A DNA stretch of 64,000 bases from Pseudomonas pisciculturae (GTDB lineage: Bacteria > Pseudomonadota > Gammaproteobacteria > Pseudomonadales > Pseudomonadaceae): positions 186,001 through 250,000 of the forward strand of contig NZ_JACVZE010000004.1 in the NCBI RefSeq assembly GCF_015461805.1, read 5' to 3'. Below are positions 8,597 to 17,062 of the stretch, in pieces. The position numbers and the translations under genes are program-made. Position 1 is the first letter of the stretch. Every line of letters starts with the position of its first letter. The notes below the pieces were generated by a model. That model was not told where the DNA came from. It searched no databases and worked only from the letters and a program-made list of their open reading frames with translations.

Positions 8597-8950
8597 GGCG
8601 AAACATCCTTTTTCTTATTCTTGGGTATGCCTTGCAGGAAAATACGTCAGCCCTTCTTGCGCTGTACACGCGGGATTTGAAATGTTTTGTATCCCGATGG
8701 GCGACCGCTGAAAAAAGGAATTAAGCCGCCTGAGGGCAGTCACTAACAGTATCGGCGGGCCAAACCTGCAGATTGAGTAGCGCAAAATGCAGGATGCATG
8801 ATGGCCATTCATGCAAATTGCACGAAATCAAAAATCGAGTATTTTTTTAAGCCCATGATTTATAACGAAATTATTAAAAACCTTTAGCTGGCACAATCAC
8901 TGCACCTATCACTCCATGCTTGCCAACTTGAGCCAACGGAGCTGATAGAC
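8597..8950. other. Divergent intergenic region
   Basis: This gap of 354 bases separates the acyl-CoA synthetase from the DUF3509 gene. The right half is AT-rich and ends in a candidate sigma-54 promoter. No coding frame or repeat was seen. Confidence 0.6.
8889..8904 (+). promoter_or_regulatory. Candidate sigma-54 (-24/-12) promoter
   Basis: TGGCAC-N5-CTGCA has the invariant GG and GC separated by 10 bases and differs from TGGCAC-N5-TTGCA at one position. It lies 46 bases before the DUF3509 start. Confidence 0.45.
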
Positions 8951-9229
8951 ATGAGCCTGATCCAAGATAAATTCGCTTCAGTATTCTCCCAATACGACGT
9001 CACCACGCAGCCACGTCCAGATGGCGGCATCCTGTTGACCCTGCGCGACAGCGAAGGCAAACAAGTGAAGCGTTCGATCTCGTACCAGCAACTGCACACT
9101 GCCGACCAACTGACCTGGGTGATCAGCGCCATCCGCCGTGACTTGGCCGAACAAGCCAGCGACTTGCCGCAGATTTCGATGCTGCAAAGCCAGAACCGCT
9201 TTGCCCTGCCGACCTATCATTCGGCGTGA
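8951..9229 (+). CDS. DUF3509 family protein
   Basis: A 92-residue soluble protein (MSLIQDKFASVFSQYDV...RPDGGILLTLRDSEGKQVKRSISYQQL...VISAIRRDLAEQ) matching the DUF3509 family, which is largely confined to pseudomonads and has no known function. A small beta-sheet followed by a helix is expected. The gene has its own candidate sigma-54 promoter and a strong bidirectional terminator, so it is transcribed alone. Confidence 0.85.
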   Translation: MSLIQDKFASVFSQYDVTTQPRPDGGILLTLRDSEGKQVKRSISYQQLHTADQLTWVISAIRRDLAEQASDLPQISMLQSQNRFALPTYHSA

Positions 9230-9241
9230 ATACGCGCAAAC

Positions 9242-9275
9242 AAAAAAGGCCCGCTTAGTCAGCGGGCCTTTTTTG
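9242..9275. terminator. Bidirectional Rho-independent terminator
   Basis: The stem AAAAAAGGCCCGCT/AGCGGGCCTTTTTT with loop TAGTC sits between the convergent DUF3509 and LuxR-type genes. Confidence 0.93.
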
Positions 9276-9283
9276 TTTGCGGT

Positions 9284-9553
9284 TCAATACAACCCCAGTC
9301 GCGTGGCTTCGTTCATCGCCTGCACACGGTTGCAGACTTGCAACTTGCTGTAGATATTGCGCAAGTGAAACTTCACCGTGGCTTCGGAAGTGGCGCGTAT
9401 CTGGCTCATCTCCCAGACCGTCTTGCCCTCTGCGGCCCAGCGTAGGATTTCCAGCTCGGAAGGGGTCAGGGCCTTTCCCGCCAAGCTCAGGCGGCGCCTG
9501 ACAGCATTCGGTACGCAATAGGGTTGAAGAAACGATTCCTTTGGGCCTCTCAT
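9284..9553 (-). CDS. HTH-only LuxR-type transcriptional regulator
   Basis: An 89-residue protein consisting almost only of a LuxR/FixJ DNA-binding domain: LTPSELEILRWAAEGKTVWEMSQIRATSEATVKFHLRNIYSKLQVCNRVQAMNEA. The canonical E-LxW-GK-EI-ATVKFHL-I--KL pattern is intact. The N-terminal ~25 residues are too short to be a receiver or autoinducer domain. Such solo HTH proteins resemble GerE or the DNA-binding half of MalT/LuxR solos. The family resembles quorum-sensing regulator C-termini, but no ligand domain is present. It is monocistronic; its target is unknown. Confidence 0.85.
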   Translation of the reverse strand: MRGPKESFLQPYCVPNAVRRRLSLAGKALTPSELEILRWAAEGKTVWEMSQIRATSEATVKFHLRNIYSKLQVCNRVQAMNEATRLGLY

Positions 9554-9764
9554 TAGCGACTCTCCTTTCTACTGGCGTATGCCCAATCACCTTTGGGATT
9601 TTTCCTATAGACAGGTGATATAAACATTGAGGCCGAGGAGAGTTACATAATGCATCGCCTTGGAGCGTAGGTGCGGCGATAAACAGCCACACCCTACAAG
9701 CCTTTAAGGCTCTTCCCACAACAACTTCAAACATGCGGGGGTTGAAGTTTATAAAACGCCGCGA

Positions 9765-10295
9765 TTAATCGTCCAGGCCAGGAAACAGCCGGGCAATATC
9801 GCTGCCGGTGAACTCAGGCACATCGCCTTTTACCGAATGAGAAAGGCGCAGTGTCACCAGGTACGGGTTTTCACCCATATCGAACCAGTGCGCAATACCC
9901 GCCGGGATCACCAGCAGGTCGTTTTTCTCACAGTGCACGGCATACACGTAGTTACCGATATGCAGGCTGTAAAGGCCCCGGCCGGCGATGAAAAACCTGA
10001 CTTCGTCTTCACTGTAACGACGCTCATCGAGGAACTGGGCGCGCAGTTCGGCGTGTTGCGGGTGGTCGCCGGTAACGCTGAGCACACTCACCGATGGATA
10101 GCCCAGCGCATCGATCTGCGCCTGATAGGCCGCGATCAGGTGTGCATCGCTGGCGCCCCTCTCGACCGGGCTACTGGTCCAGCGCTCAAAGCGCACACCG
10201 TGATCTGCCAGGGTCGCAGCAATATCGTCGAAATGGGTCAAGACCTTGTTCGGGGTATCCGGTGAAGCGACGGAGTAGACGGCGACATAGCTCAT
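9765..10295 (-). CDS. Acireductone dioxygenase-like cupin lacking two metal-ligand histidines
   Basis: A 176-residue cupin aligning throughout with acireductone dioxygenase (ARD/MtnD), the methionine-salvage enzyme that oxidises dihydroxy-keto-methylthiopentene. The family metal site is DEHxHxxxE plus a later His. Here the segment reads DERRYSEDE: Arg92 and Tyr94 replace the two His, while Glu98 and His136 (PAGIAHWF) remain. The DNA codons CGT and TAC confirm the changes. The C-terminal FTGxDIARLFPGLDD is typical of Pseudomonas ARD. Its start overlaps the MFS stop (ATGA), and no mtnA, mtnB or mtnC lies beside it. It may be a pseudoenzyme, use another metal geometry, or have a new substrate. 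Confidence 0.8.
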   Translation of the reverse strand: MSYVAVYSVASPDTPNKVLTHFDDIAATLADHGVRFERWTSSPVERGASDAHLIAAYQAQIDALGYPSVSVLSVTGDHPQHAELRAQFLDERRYSEDEVRFFIAGRGLYSLHIGNYVYAVHCEKNDLLVIPAGIAHWFDMGENPYLVTLRLSHSVKGDVPEFTGSDIARLFPGLDD

Positions 10296-11455
10296 TGAAG
10301 GGTTCCTCTGTTCTGCTCTTGCAATCGAAGGCCGATGATAACGGCAGCGGCCAAGGCCGCGACGCTGGCGATGCTGAACGTGAGGGTCGGCCCCAACAGG
10401 TTCCAGCTGTAACCCGAATACAGCGCGCCCAACGCGCCGCCGGTACCTGCCAGGGCAGCGTAAAGCGCCTGGCCCTGGCCTTGTTGTTTATCGCCAAAAC
10501 TGCGCTGCACAAAGGCAATCGCTGCCGCATGAAAACTACCGAACGTGGCCGCGTGCATCACCTGCGCCAGTAACAGTATCCAGAAAAACTCGGCGAACGC
10601 GCCCAGCAACAGCCAGCGCAGTGCCGCCAACAGGAAACTGGCCAGCAGCACTCTGCGAACCGAAAAGCGCGTGAGGATGCGGCTCATGGCCAGGAACATC
10701 AGCACTTCAGCCACCACCCCCAAAGCCCACAGCAGGCCGATCACACCGCGGCTATAGCCCAAGTGTTCGAGGTGCAGGGTCAGGAAGGTGTAGTACGGGC
10801 CATGGCTCATTTGCATCAACGCCACGCAGGTATAAAACGCCAACACGCCGGGGCTGCGCAATTGCTTGAGAAAGCCCCCGCCGGCCAAGCGATTGCCAAG
10901 GGTGACCGGTTGCGCATTCGGTACCCAGAGGCTCGCGCCGATGATGCCGGCCATGATCACCACGACGACTACCGGGTAAATATCCAGGCTTAACCAGTCG
11001 AACAGGCGACCCATGATCACCACGGTGAGGATGAAGCCGATGGAGCCCCACAGGCGGATCTGGCTGTAGCGGGAGGTCTGTTTGTGCAGATGTGCGAGGG
11101 TGATCACTTCAAATTGCGGCAGCACGGCGTGCCAGAAGAACGCGTGCAAGGCCATCACCAGCGCTAGCCAGGCGTAGGTCTTGCTGACGAAAATCAGCGA
11201 AAAACTGATCAGGGTGCATACCGCGCCAAACCGTACGATAGCCAGGCGGCGACCGGTGTAGTCCCCCAGCCAGCCCCAGAGGTTGGGGGCTACGCAGCGC
11301 ATCAGCATGGGGATGGCCACCAGTTCACCGATGCGGGCGCTGGAGAAGCCGAGGTGGTCGAAGTACAGCGCCAGGAACGGCGCGGTGGCGCCCAGGAGGG
11401 CGAAGTAGAAAAGGTAGAAGCTGGAGAGGCGCCAGTAAGGGAGACCGGGGTTCAT
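10292..11455 (-). CDS. MFS transporter (phenylpropionate permease/HcaT-like family)
   Basis: A major facilitator of 387 residues with 12 predicted helices, beginning MNPGLPYWRLSSFYLFYFALLGATAPFLALYF. That start, the cytoplasmic GDYTGRR loop near residue 72 and the general pattern are those of the MFS_1-like group that includes E. coli HcaT. The start was set at the ATG facing the LPYWRLS helix; the open frame extends 16 residues further but runs through a REP element. Substrate unknown. It is translationally coupled to the ARD-like cupin (4-base overlap) and lies 88 bases downstream of aroC on the same strand, the gap being filled by a REP. Confidence 0.85.
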   Translation of the reverse strand: MNPGLPYWRLSSFYLFYFALLGATAPFLALYFDHLGFSSARIGELVAIPMLMRCVAPNLWGWLGDYTGRRLAIVRFGAVCTLISFSLIFVSKTYAWLALVMALHAFFWHAVLPQFEVITLAHLHKQTSRYSQIRLWGSIGFILTVVIMGRLFDWLSLDIYPVVVVVIMAGIIGASLWVPNAQPVTLGNRLAGGGFLKQLRSPGVLAFYTCVALMQMSHGPYYTFLTLHLEHLGYSRGVIGLLWALGVVAEVLMFLAMSRILTRFSVRRVLLASFLLAALRWLLLGAFAEFFWILLLAQVMHAATFGSFHAAAIAFVQRSFGDKQQGQGQALYAALAGTGGALGALYSGYSWNLLGPTLTFSIASVAALAAAVIIGLRLQEQNRGTLQ

Positions 11456-11458
11456 GCA

Positions 11459-11516
11459 AGGGGCTGCTTCGCAGCCCAGCGGGACGGTGCGACGACTCGA
11501 CAAGCTCCCTCGCCAC
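11459..11516. repeat. REP element (GGCGAGGGAGCTTG subtype) with 16-nt cassette
   Basis: On the minus strand it reads GTGGC..GGGAGCTTG, a 16-nt cassette TCGAGTCGTCGCACCG (11485-11500), then TCCCGCTGGGCTGC and the hairpin GGGCTGC-TTC-GCAGCCC. The ordinary form of this REP has a single C in place of the cassette. Confidence 0.8.
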
Positions 11517-11543
11517 AGCAGGCTTGCTCATTGCAACAAGCGG

Positions 11544-12635
11544 TCACAGTTGGCCCAGTACCGGGGTGGTTACGTGTACGTCGGCGTTCTGGCCACGGTT
11601 GCGCAGCAGGTGGTCCATCAGCACGATGGCCATCATCGCCTCGGCAATCGGCGTGGCGCGGATGCCGACGCACGGGTCGTGACGGCCTTTGGTGATCACG
11701 TCCACCGGGTTGCCGTGCACATCGATCGAACGGCCCGGCGTGGTGATGCTCGACGTGGCCTTGAGCGCCAGGTGCGCAACGATCGGCTGGCCAGAGGAGA
11801 TACCACCGAGGATGCCGCCGGCGTTGTTGCTGAGAAAACCTTCAGGGGTCAGCTCGTCACGGTGCTCGGTGCCGCGCTGGGAGACGCAGGCGAAACCGGC
11901 GCCGATCTCAACGCCCTTCACCGCGTTGATACTCATCAGCGCGTGGGCCAGTTCGGCGTCGAGGCGGTCGAAGATCGGCTCGCCCAGGCCCGGCTTGACG
12001 CCTTCGGCCACGACAGTGATCTTGGCGCCGACGGAGTCCTGGTCGCGGCGCAACTGGTCCATGTAGGCTTCCAGTTCAGGCACTTTGTCTGGGTCAGGGC
12101 TGAAGAAAGCGTTGTCTTCGACGCTGTCCCACGTCTTGAACGGGATCTCGATGGGGCCCAGTTGGCTCATGTAGCCACGGATCACGATGCCCTGGGTGGC
12201 CAGGTATTTCTTGGCAATAGCACCGGCGGCCACACGCATGGCCGTTTCGCGGGCCGAGCTGCGGCCACCGCCACGGTAATCGCGTTCGCCGTATTTGTGG
12301 TGGTAGGTGTAGTCGGCGTGGGCCGGGCGGAACAGGTCCTTGATCGCCGAGTAGTCCTTGGACTTCTGGTCGGTGTTGCGGATCAGCAGGCCGATGGCGC
12401 ACCCGGTGGTGCGGCCTTCAAACACGCCGGAGAGGATCTCGACTTCGTCGGGCTCCTGGCGCTGGGTGGTGTGACGGCTGGTACCGGGCTTGCGGCGGTC
12501 GAGGTCACGCTGCAGGTCTTCCAGGGACAGCTCAAGGCCGGGCGGGCAGCCGTCGACAATGGCGACCAACGCCGGGCCATGGCTTTCGCCCGCGGTGGTA
12601 ACAGTGAACAGCTTGCCGAAGGTATTGCCGGACAT
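11544..12635 (-). CDS. aroC: Chorismate synthase
   Basis: AroC makes chorismate from 5-enolpyruvylshikimate-3-phosphate, the last common step of aromatic biosynthesis, using reduced FMN. The 363-residue protein has the family length and all three signatures: [18 protein letters not shown] at residues 16-33, [24 protein letters not shown] near 125-148, and a C-terminal [17 protein letters not shown] near 318-334. It lies upstream of the MFS/cupin pair on the same strand. A divergent hydrolase gene begins about 140 bases away. Confidence 0.98.
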   Translation of the reverse strand: MSGNTFGKLFTVTTAGESHGPALVAIVDGCPPGLELSLEDLQRDLDRRKPGTSRHTTQRQEPDEVEILSGVFEGRTTGCAIGLLIRNTDQKSKDYSAIKDLFRPAHADYTYHHKYGERDYRGGGRSSARETAMRVAAGAIAKKYLATQGIVIRGYMSQLGPIEIPFKTWDSVEDNAFFSPDPDKVPELEAYMDQLRRDQDSVGAKITVVAEGVKPGLGEPIFDRLDAELAHALMSINAVKGVEIGAGFACVSQRGTEHRDELTPEGFLSNNAGGILGGISSGQPIVAHLALKATSSITTPGRSIDVHGNPVDVITKGRHDPCVGIRATPIAEAMMAIVLMDHLLRNRGQNADVHVTTPVLGQL

Positions 12636-12777
12636 GCAGGGCGCTCCGTGAAATCAGTTGTAATCACTCAGGGGTGATAACCAAGCGCGCCAGTATACGC
12701 GGGCCAACCGACTAGTTCATCCTCGAAACCTTCCCGGTAGACATTGGTCGAACCGACACCTTCCAGATGATGGCGTG

Positions 12778-13740
12778 ATGATGCTTCGAGTTTTGCTACT
12801 AACACTTACCCTGTTTACCGCAGTGGCCCACGCCGCCGCCCCCGTCGTATTGCAGCGCCCCATCAGCCTCGACACCGGCAGCGGCGAATTGTTTGGCTCC
12901 CTGCTGCTGCCCCAATCCGACAAACCGGTGCCGGTGGTGCTGATCATTGCCGGCTCCGGCCCCACCGACCGCAACGGCAACAGCGCCGACGGTGCACGCA
13001 ATGACAGCCTCAAGCGCCTGGCCTGGGTGCTGGCCCGGCACAACATCGCCAGTGTGCGCTACGACAAGCGCGGCGTAGCTGCCAGCCTGGCCGCCACCCC
13101 CGACGAGCGTAACCTGACCCTGGACGCCTATGTGTCCGACGCCGTGGCCTGGGGCAAGTTGCTCAAGGCCGACAAGCGCCTTGGCCCACTGGTTGTGCTG
13201 GGCCACAGCGAAGGCGCGTTGGTGGCCGCCCTCGCCGCGCCGCAATTGGAACCTGCTGGTGTAATTTCCCTGTCCGGCAGCGCCCGCCCGGTAGACCAGG
13301 TGATCCGCCAGCAACTGGCCGATCACCTGCCCCCTGCCCTGCTGCTGCGCAGTAACCAGATTCTCGATCACCTCAAGGCCGGCCAGGTGGATGCCGATGT
13401 GCCGGGCCCGCTGCAAGGTATTTTCCGACCGAGTGTGCAGCCTTATCTGATCAGCCTGTTTCGTGCCGACCCGTCGGCAGCCTTCGCCAAGCTGAACATG
13501 CCCGCGCTGATCGTCCAGGGCACTAACGATATTCAAGTGGGCGTCGATGATGCCAGGCAACTGCAACAGGCCAAACCGGACGCCCAGCTTGTGCTGGTTG
13601 AGGGCATGAACCACGTGATGCGCATCGTACCCAGGGACGTGAAGCAGCAATTGGCGTCCTACAATGACCCGCAGTTGCCACTGGCCGCCGAACTGGGCAG
13701 CCGCGTGGTGCGCTTTATCGACGGACTTCAACCCCGTTAA
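12778..13740 (+). CDS. Secreted alpha/beta hydrolase
   Basis: A 320-residue hydrolase with a signal peptide (MMLRVLLLTLTLFTAVAHAAAP), so it should be periplasmic. The nucleophile elbow is GHSEGA near residue 142, the oxyanion segment IIAGSGPTDRNGNS near residues 58-71, and a late GMNHVMR holds the catalytic His; an Asp lies in IVQGTNDIQV. The GSGPTDRNGN element is shared by a group of S9/X-Pro-type alpha/beta hydrolases of unknown substrate. Two ATG codons and a preceding GTG give slightly different starts; the first ATG is used. Monocistronic, divergent from aroC. Confidence 0.85.
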   Translation: MMLRVLLLTLTLFTAVAHAAAPVVLQRPISLDTGSGELFGSLLLPQSDKPVPVVLIIAGSGPTDRNGNSADGARNDSLKRLAWVLARHNIASVRYDKRGVAASLAATPDERNLTLDAYVSDAVAWGKLLKADKRLGPLVVLGHSEGALVAALAAPQLEPAGVISLSGSARPVDQVIRQQLADHLPPALLLRSNQILDHLKAGQVDADVPGPLQGIFRPSVQPYLISLFRADPSAAFAKLNMPALIVQGTNDIQVGVDDARQLQQAKPDAQLVLVEGMNHVMRIVPRDVKQQLASYNDPQLPLAAELGSRVVRFIDGLQPR

Positions 13741-13839
13741 GCGACAATTTGCCTCCAGTCCTGCGAAAATCGGCCGATAAGCCAGGTGTCGACAGCAAAA
13801 AGACTGTCGGCTTGCTGGGCTAGGACAGGATCGCGCCGC

Positions 13840-14646
13840 ATGACAACCACTGAAGCAACACCGGAACCCACCGCCGAAACCCCGGCTGAGAAAACCGCGG
13901 ACGTCGATGCGGCGCCTCTGCCGTGGGCGGATGTACAGGCCGAGCACTTCAAGATGCTGCGCCTGGCGCCCCTGGCCACTGACCGCGCCACCGGTGTGCG
14001 GCCGTTGCGGTTCGTGCAGTTCGGTTATGCCGAGCGCAACGACAAACACCACAGCCTGCTGCGCATGGTTATCCAATTGCCCGGCCAGCGGGTGCGCAGC
14101 GAGCAGAATCACCTGGATGTGTGGCTCGACCACGACACCCACCGCGCACATTTCGGGCCGGGCACCAGCGTGGAAATCGAACCGGCCAACCGTGGGCTGG
14201 GGCGCTTCCTGGTGGCTCAAGGCGCCGCGTGGGCGAAGAAGAAAGGTGCAAGCTATCGCATCGACGGCGTCGACCTGTCCAACAAAGACGCCCTGAACGA
14301 AGCCACCCGCCTGCGTCGCGATCACTTCCTGCGCATCCACGGTTTTGATGTGGCCTACGCCGACGTGCAGCACCTCAAGGGCAACGTGCAACCGGGCAAA
14401 GTGGGCGATGTGCTGGACAGCTGGAACACCGAGAAGGTGCAGTTCGTCGAGATTCTGGAAGCCGCGCAGATGCTGCAACAGGCCGAACAGAACCTGGCGG
14501 AGCATGAAGTGAAGCTGCGCAAGGAAGAGGAAAAGGTCACCAAATTCAAGCGAGAAGACAGCGGGTTACGCTTCACCATTACGTGTCTGGTGGCGTTTAC
14601 GGTGTTTCAGGCGGGGTTGTTGATCTGGATTGCCACTCACCGCTAA
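13840..14646 (+). CDS. Hypothetical protein with C-terminal membrane anchor
   Basis: Not recognised as a named family. The 268-residue protein has a low-complexity acidic start (TTTEATPEPTAETPAEKTADVDAAP), a globular middle (residues 30-195; FVQFGYAERNDKHHSLLRMVIQLPGQRVRSEQNHLDVWLDHD), a charged coiled-coil (about 198-238, LQQAEQNLAEHEVKLRKEEEKVTKFK) and one C-terminal helix (TITCLVAFTVFQAGLLIWIATH). It is therefore likely a tail-anchored inner-membrane protein facing the cytoplasm. The middle part with NRGLGRFLVAQGAAWAKKKGA hints at a GNAT-like acetyl-CoA site, but only weakly. A TAGGACAGGA ribosome-binding site supports the start. Confidence 0.7.
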   Translation: MTTTEATPEPTAETPAEKTADVDAAPLPWADVQAEHFKMLRLAPLATDRATGVRPLRFVQFGYAERNDKHHSLLRMVIQLPGQRVRSEQNHLDVWLDHDTHRAHFGPGTSVEIEPANRGLGRFLVAQGAAWAKKKGASYRIDGVDLSNKDALNEATRLRRDHFLRIHGFDVAYADVQHLKGNVQPGKVGDVLDSWNTEKVQFVEILEAAQMLQQAEQNLAEHEVKLRKEEEKVTKFKREDSGLRFTITCLVAFTVFQAGLLIWIATHR

Positions 14647-14664
14647 AGGGGTTGAAACGCAATT

Positions 14665-14758
14665 AAATGTGGGAGGGGGCTTGCTCCCGATGAGGGCGCA
14701 TCAGTCACCGAATGCATTGACTGATACACCGCTATCGGGAGCAAGCCCCCTCCCACAC
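14665..14758. repeat. REPIN (GGGGG subtype)
   Basis: Facing REP arms GTGGGAGGGGGCTTGCTCCC and complement lie between the convergent anchored-protein and prmB genes. Confidence 0.9.
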
Positions 14759-14785
14759 TGACCATGTTCCTACAGTCAGGCCGGA

Positions 14786-15694
14786 TTAGACCCGGGCGGC
14801 AAACACCGCCTGATGCTGACGGCACTGCTCGGCCGTCAACATGAACACCCCATGCCCACCGCGCTGGAAGTCCAGCCAGGCAAAGTCCACTTCCGGGTAC
14901 AACGACTCGACGTGCACCTGACTGTTGCCCACCTCGACAATCAGCAAGCCCTTCTCGGTCAGGTGATCAGCCGCTTCAGCCAGCATGCGCCGCACCAGGT
15001 TCAAACCATCATCTCCGCAGGCCAGGCCCAACTCGGGTTCGTGCTGGTACTCGTCCGGCATATCGGCAAAGTCTTCAGCGTCCACGTACGGTGGGTTGGA
15101 CACGATCAGGTCAAACCGCTGGCCCGGCAAGCCATCAAAGCCATCGCCCTGCACGGTGTAGACGCGCTCATCCACGCCATGGCGCTCGATGTTCTGATTG
15201 GCCACTTCCAGCGCTTCAAACGACAGGTCACCCAACACCACTTCGGCATCCGGGAACTCGTAGGCGCAGGCAATGCCGATGCAACCGGAGCCGGTGCACA
15301 GGTCGAGGATGCGCGCCGGCGGTTGGGCCAGCCAGGGTTCGAAGCGGTTTTCGATCAGCTCGCCAATCGGTGAACGCGGGATCAACACGCGCTCGTCGAC
15401 GATAAACGACATGCCGCAGAACCAGGCCTCATTCAGCAAGTAGGCGGTAGGAACACGCTCGTGAATACGGCGATGCAGCAAGCGCTGTACGTGGGAGATT
15501 TCCTCTTCTTCGAGGTTACAGTCCAGGTAGCTGTCGGCGATTTCCCATGGCAGGTGCAAGGCACCGAGTACCAGTTGGCGGGCTTCGTCCCAGGCATTGT
15601 CGGTGCCATGGCCAAAAAACAGGTCTTCCCCATGGAAACGGCTGACAGCCCAACGGATGTGGTCGCGCAAGGTGCGCAGGCGGGAAGTGATCAC
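14786..15694 (-). CDS. prmB: Ribosomal protein uL3 N5-glutamine methyltransferase
   Basis: PrmB methylates a glutamine of ribosomal protein L3 with S-adenosylmethionine. The class I methyltransferase core has [16 protein letters not shown] near residue 137 and the N5-glutamine signature IVSNPPY near residue 205. The N-terminal helical domain contains [13 protein letters not shown]. The start is a GTG at 15694, preceded by CAGGAGT; this gives 302 residues, the usual length. The longer open frame upstream adds 46 residues without family likeness. It faces away from the isochorismatase-like gene. Confidence 0.95.
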   Translation of the reverse strand: MITSRLRTLRDHIRWAVSRFHGEDLFFGHGTDNAWDEARQLVLGALHLPWEIADSYLDCNLEEEEISHVQRLLHRRIHERVPTAYLLNEAWFCGMSFIVDERVLIPRSPIGELIENRFEPWLAQPPARILDLCTGSGCIGIACAYEFPDAEVVLGDLSFEALEVANQNIERHGVDERVYTVQGDGFDGLPGQRFDLIVSNPPYVDAEDFADMPDEYQHEPELGLACGDDGLNLVRRMLAEAADHLTEKGLLIVEVGNSQVHVESLYPEVDFAWLDFQRGGHGVFMLTAEQCRQHQAVFAARV

Positions 15695-15933
15695 GGGGGC
15701 AGACTCCTGGAAAAAACGACTGGCGATTCTAACAGCCTTCGCCTGTACCGACGATGTACGAAAACCCTTCGCCACCTGTCGGATTTCATCCAATTTGCCA
15801 TCATTGCCCTCAACAAGCCCACCTATTGACATGGCTGCACGTCAACAACGGCGTACCTTACGATGGTAGCGATTCACAGAACCGCTCAGCCAGTGGACAA
15901 TGTCGCAAAAGCCCCCCTCACAGGAGCCCCAGA

Positions 15934-16524
15934 ATGTCCGTTCCAAAGACGATGTTTCAACTCAGCGGTCGCGGTTACGCAGCAGCGAACCTCAGCCATG
16001 CGACTCTCGTGATCATCGACGCCCAGAAGGAATACCTCAGCGGTCCACTCGCCCTTTCGGGCATGGATGCAGCCGTCGCCAACCTCCAGCAACTGGTCGC
16101 CGCCGCCCGTAATGCCGGGCGCCCGATCGTGCACGTGCGCCACCTGGGCACCGTCGGCGGTCTGTTCGACCCGCAGGGCGAGCGTGGTGAATTCATTCCC
16201 GGCCTCGAACCTGCGGGTGACGAAACCATCATCGGCAAGCTGCTGCCCAGCGCCTTTCACGGCACCGGCCTGGAAAAACACTTGCAAGACCTGGGCTCCC
16301 TGGACCTGATCGTTGCCGGTTTCATGAGCCACTCCAGCGTCAGCACCACTGTGCGTGCCGCCAAGAACCTGGGCTTTCGCTGCACCCTGGTGGAAGACGC
16401 CTGCGCCACCCGCGACCTGCCTTACAAAGGTGGCATCCTGAGTGCTGAGCATGTGCAGCAGACCGAAATGGCCATCATGGCTGACAATTTCGCCACCCTC
16501 GCGCTGACCAAAGATCTGATCTGA
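15934..16524 (+). CDS. Isochorismatase-fold hydrolase with Ser at the catalytic Cys position
   Basis: A 196-residue isochorismatase-family protein. Of the usual Asp-Lys-Cys triad, Asp29 (VIIDAQKEY) and Lys102 (IIGKLLPSAFHGT) are present, but the nucleophile position reads GFMSHSSVSTT, giving Ser135 in place of Cys. Nicotinamidase-type members need Cys; EntB and PhzD isochorismatases do without it. The usual name cysteine hydrolase therefore may not fit. The ATG follows a CAGGAG ribosome-binding site. It lies between prmB (divergent) and a small membrane protein, with a strong hairpin after its stop. Confidence 0.88.
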   Translation: MSVPKTMFQLSGRGYAAANLSHATLVIIDAQKEYLSGPLALSGMDAAVANLQQLVAAARNAGRPIVHVRHLGTVGGLFDPQGERGEFIPGLEPAGDETIIGKLLPSAFHGTGLEKHLQDLGSLDLIVAGFMSHSSVSTTVRAAKNLGFRCTLVEDACATRDLPYKGGILSAEHVQQTEMAIMADNFATLALTKDLI

Positions 16525-16534
16525 TCGACCTTCT

Positions 16535-16571
16535 GATGAGCGGTGCGGCAATGTTTATTGCCCCGCTCATC
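16535..16571 (+). terminator. Hairpin after the isochorismatase-like gene
   Basis: GATGAGCGG pairs with CCGCTCATC and, inside a 3-nt bulge, GGCAAT pairs with ATTGCC around a GTTT loop. The T-run is short and interrupted, so termination is uncertain. Confidence 0.5.
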
Positions 16572-16666
16572 CGCAAAGCCCTTTCATTTGGCGCATTTAC
16601 CTCTGCTCCCGGAACAACCTGTGTATTGTCCGGTCGAAGGGCCGATACCCTGGAGGAAAGGTCGGA

Positions 16667-16987
16667 ATGAAGATATCCGATGGTTTTGATGCTCGTCGCT
16701 TGCGCCCCAAGGGCCCGAGCAACTGGCGTCTGCGCCTGATAGCGTGCTTTGCCGCGCTGTTGGCAATGGTAGGACTGCTGTTGGCCGGCGCTGGTGGCGC
16801 TGGTCTGTTTGGTCATTCACCCGCCTTGGGCGAACTGAATGCCAGCCCTGGTGGCTCGGCTATCCTGCTGGTGATCGGGCTGTTGGTGCTGTGGTTGGGC
16901 GTGTGGTTGTGGCGCCGCAGCCGTCGCAAAATGCGTCAGCCGTTGTCACTGAACATCGCCTCCCACCTGATGAAAAAGCACGACTGA
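16667..16987 (+). CDS. Small two-helix membrane protein (hypothetical)
   Basis: A 106-residue protein with two hydrophobic segments (about residues 24-48, IACFAALLAMVGLLLAGAGGAG, and 63-83, SAILLVIGLLVLWLGVWLW), separated by a short periplasmic loop and followed by a basic tail (RRSRRKMRQPL...HLMKKHD). Such a topology puts both ends in the cytoplasm. No family was recognised. A GGAGG ribosome-binding site lies close to the ATG. It precedes the Smr gene on the same strand by 75 bases. Confidence 0.7.
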   Translation: MKISDGFDARRLRPKGPSNWRLRLIACFAALLAMVGLLLAGAGGAGLFGHSPALGELNASPGGSAILLVIGLLVLWLGVWLWRRSRRKMRQPLSLNIASHLMKKHD

Positions 16988-17062
16988 TGGCGCTTGGATA
17001 GCGTTTCCTGCGCCCCGGCCGCCGCGATTTAGGTAAACTGCCCGCCCTTCGCGGAGGCTGAC

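Noticed and set aside
9255..9734. A 159-codon minus-strand frame covering the LuxR-type gene
   Set aside because: It is in another frame than the intact HTH protein and has no family likeness.
12799..14505. A 568-codon open frame antisense to the hydrolase and anchored-protein genes
   Set aside because: Both sense genes have clear protein features and good starts. The antisense frame is a by-product of high GC at third positions.
15695..15832. N-terminal extension of PrmB by 46 residues
   Set aside because: The extension has no likeness to the family; the GTG at 15694 has a good ribosome-binding site and gives the usual length.
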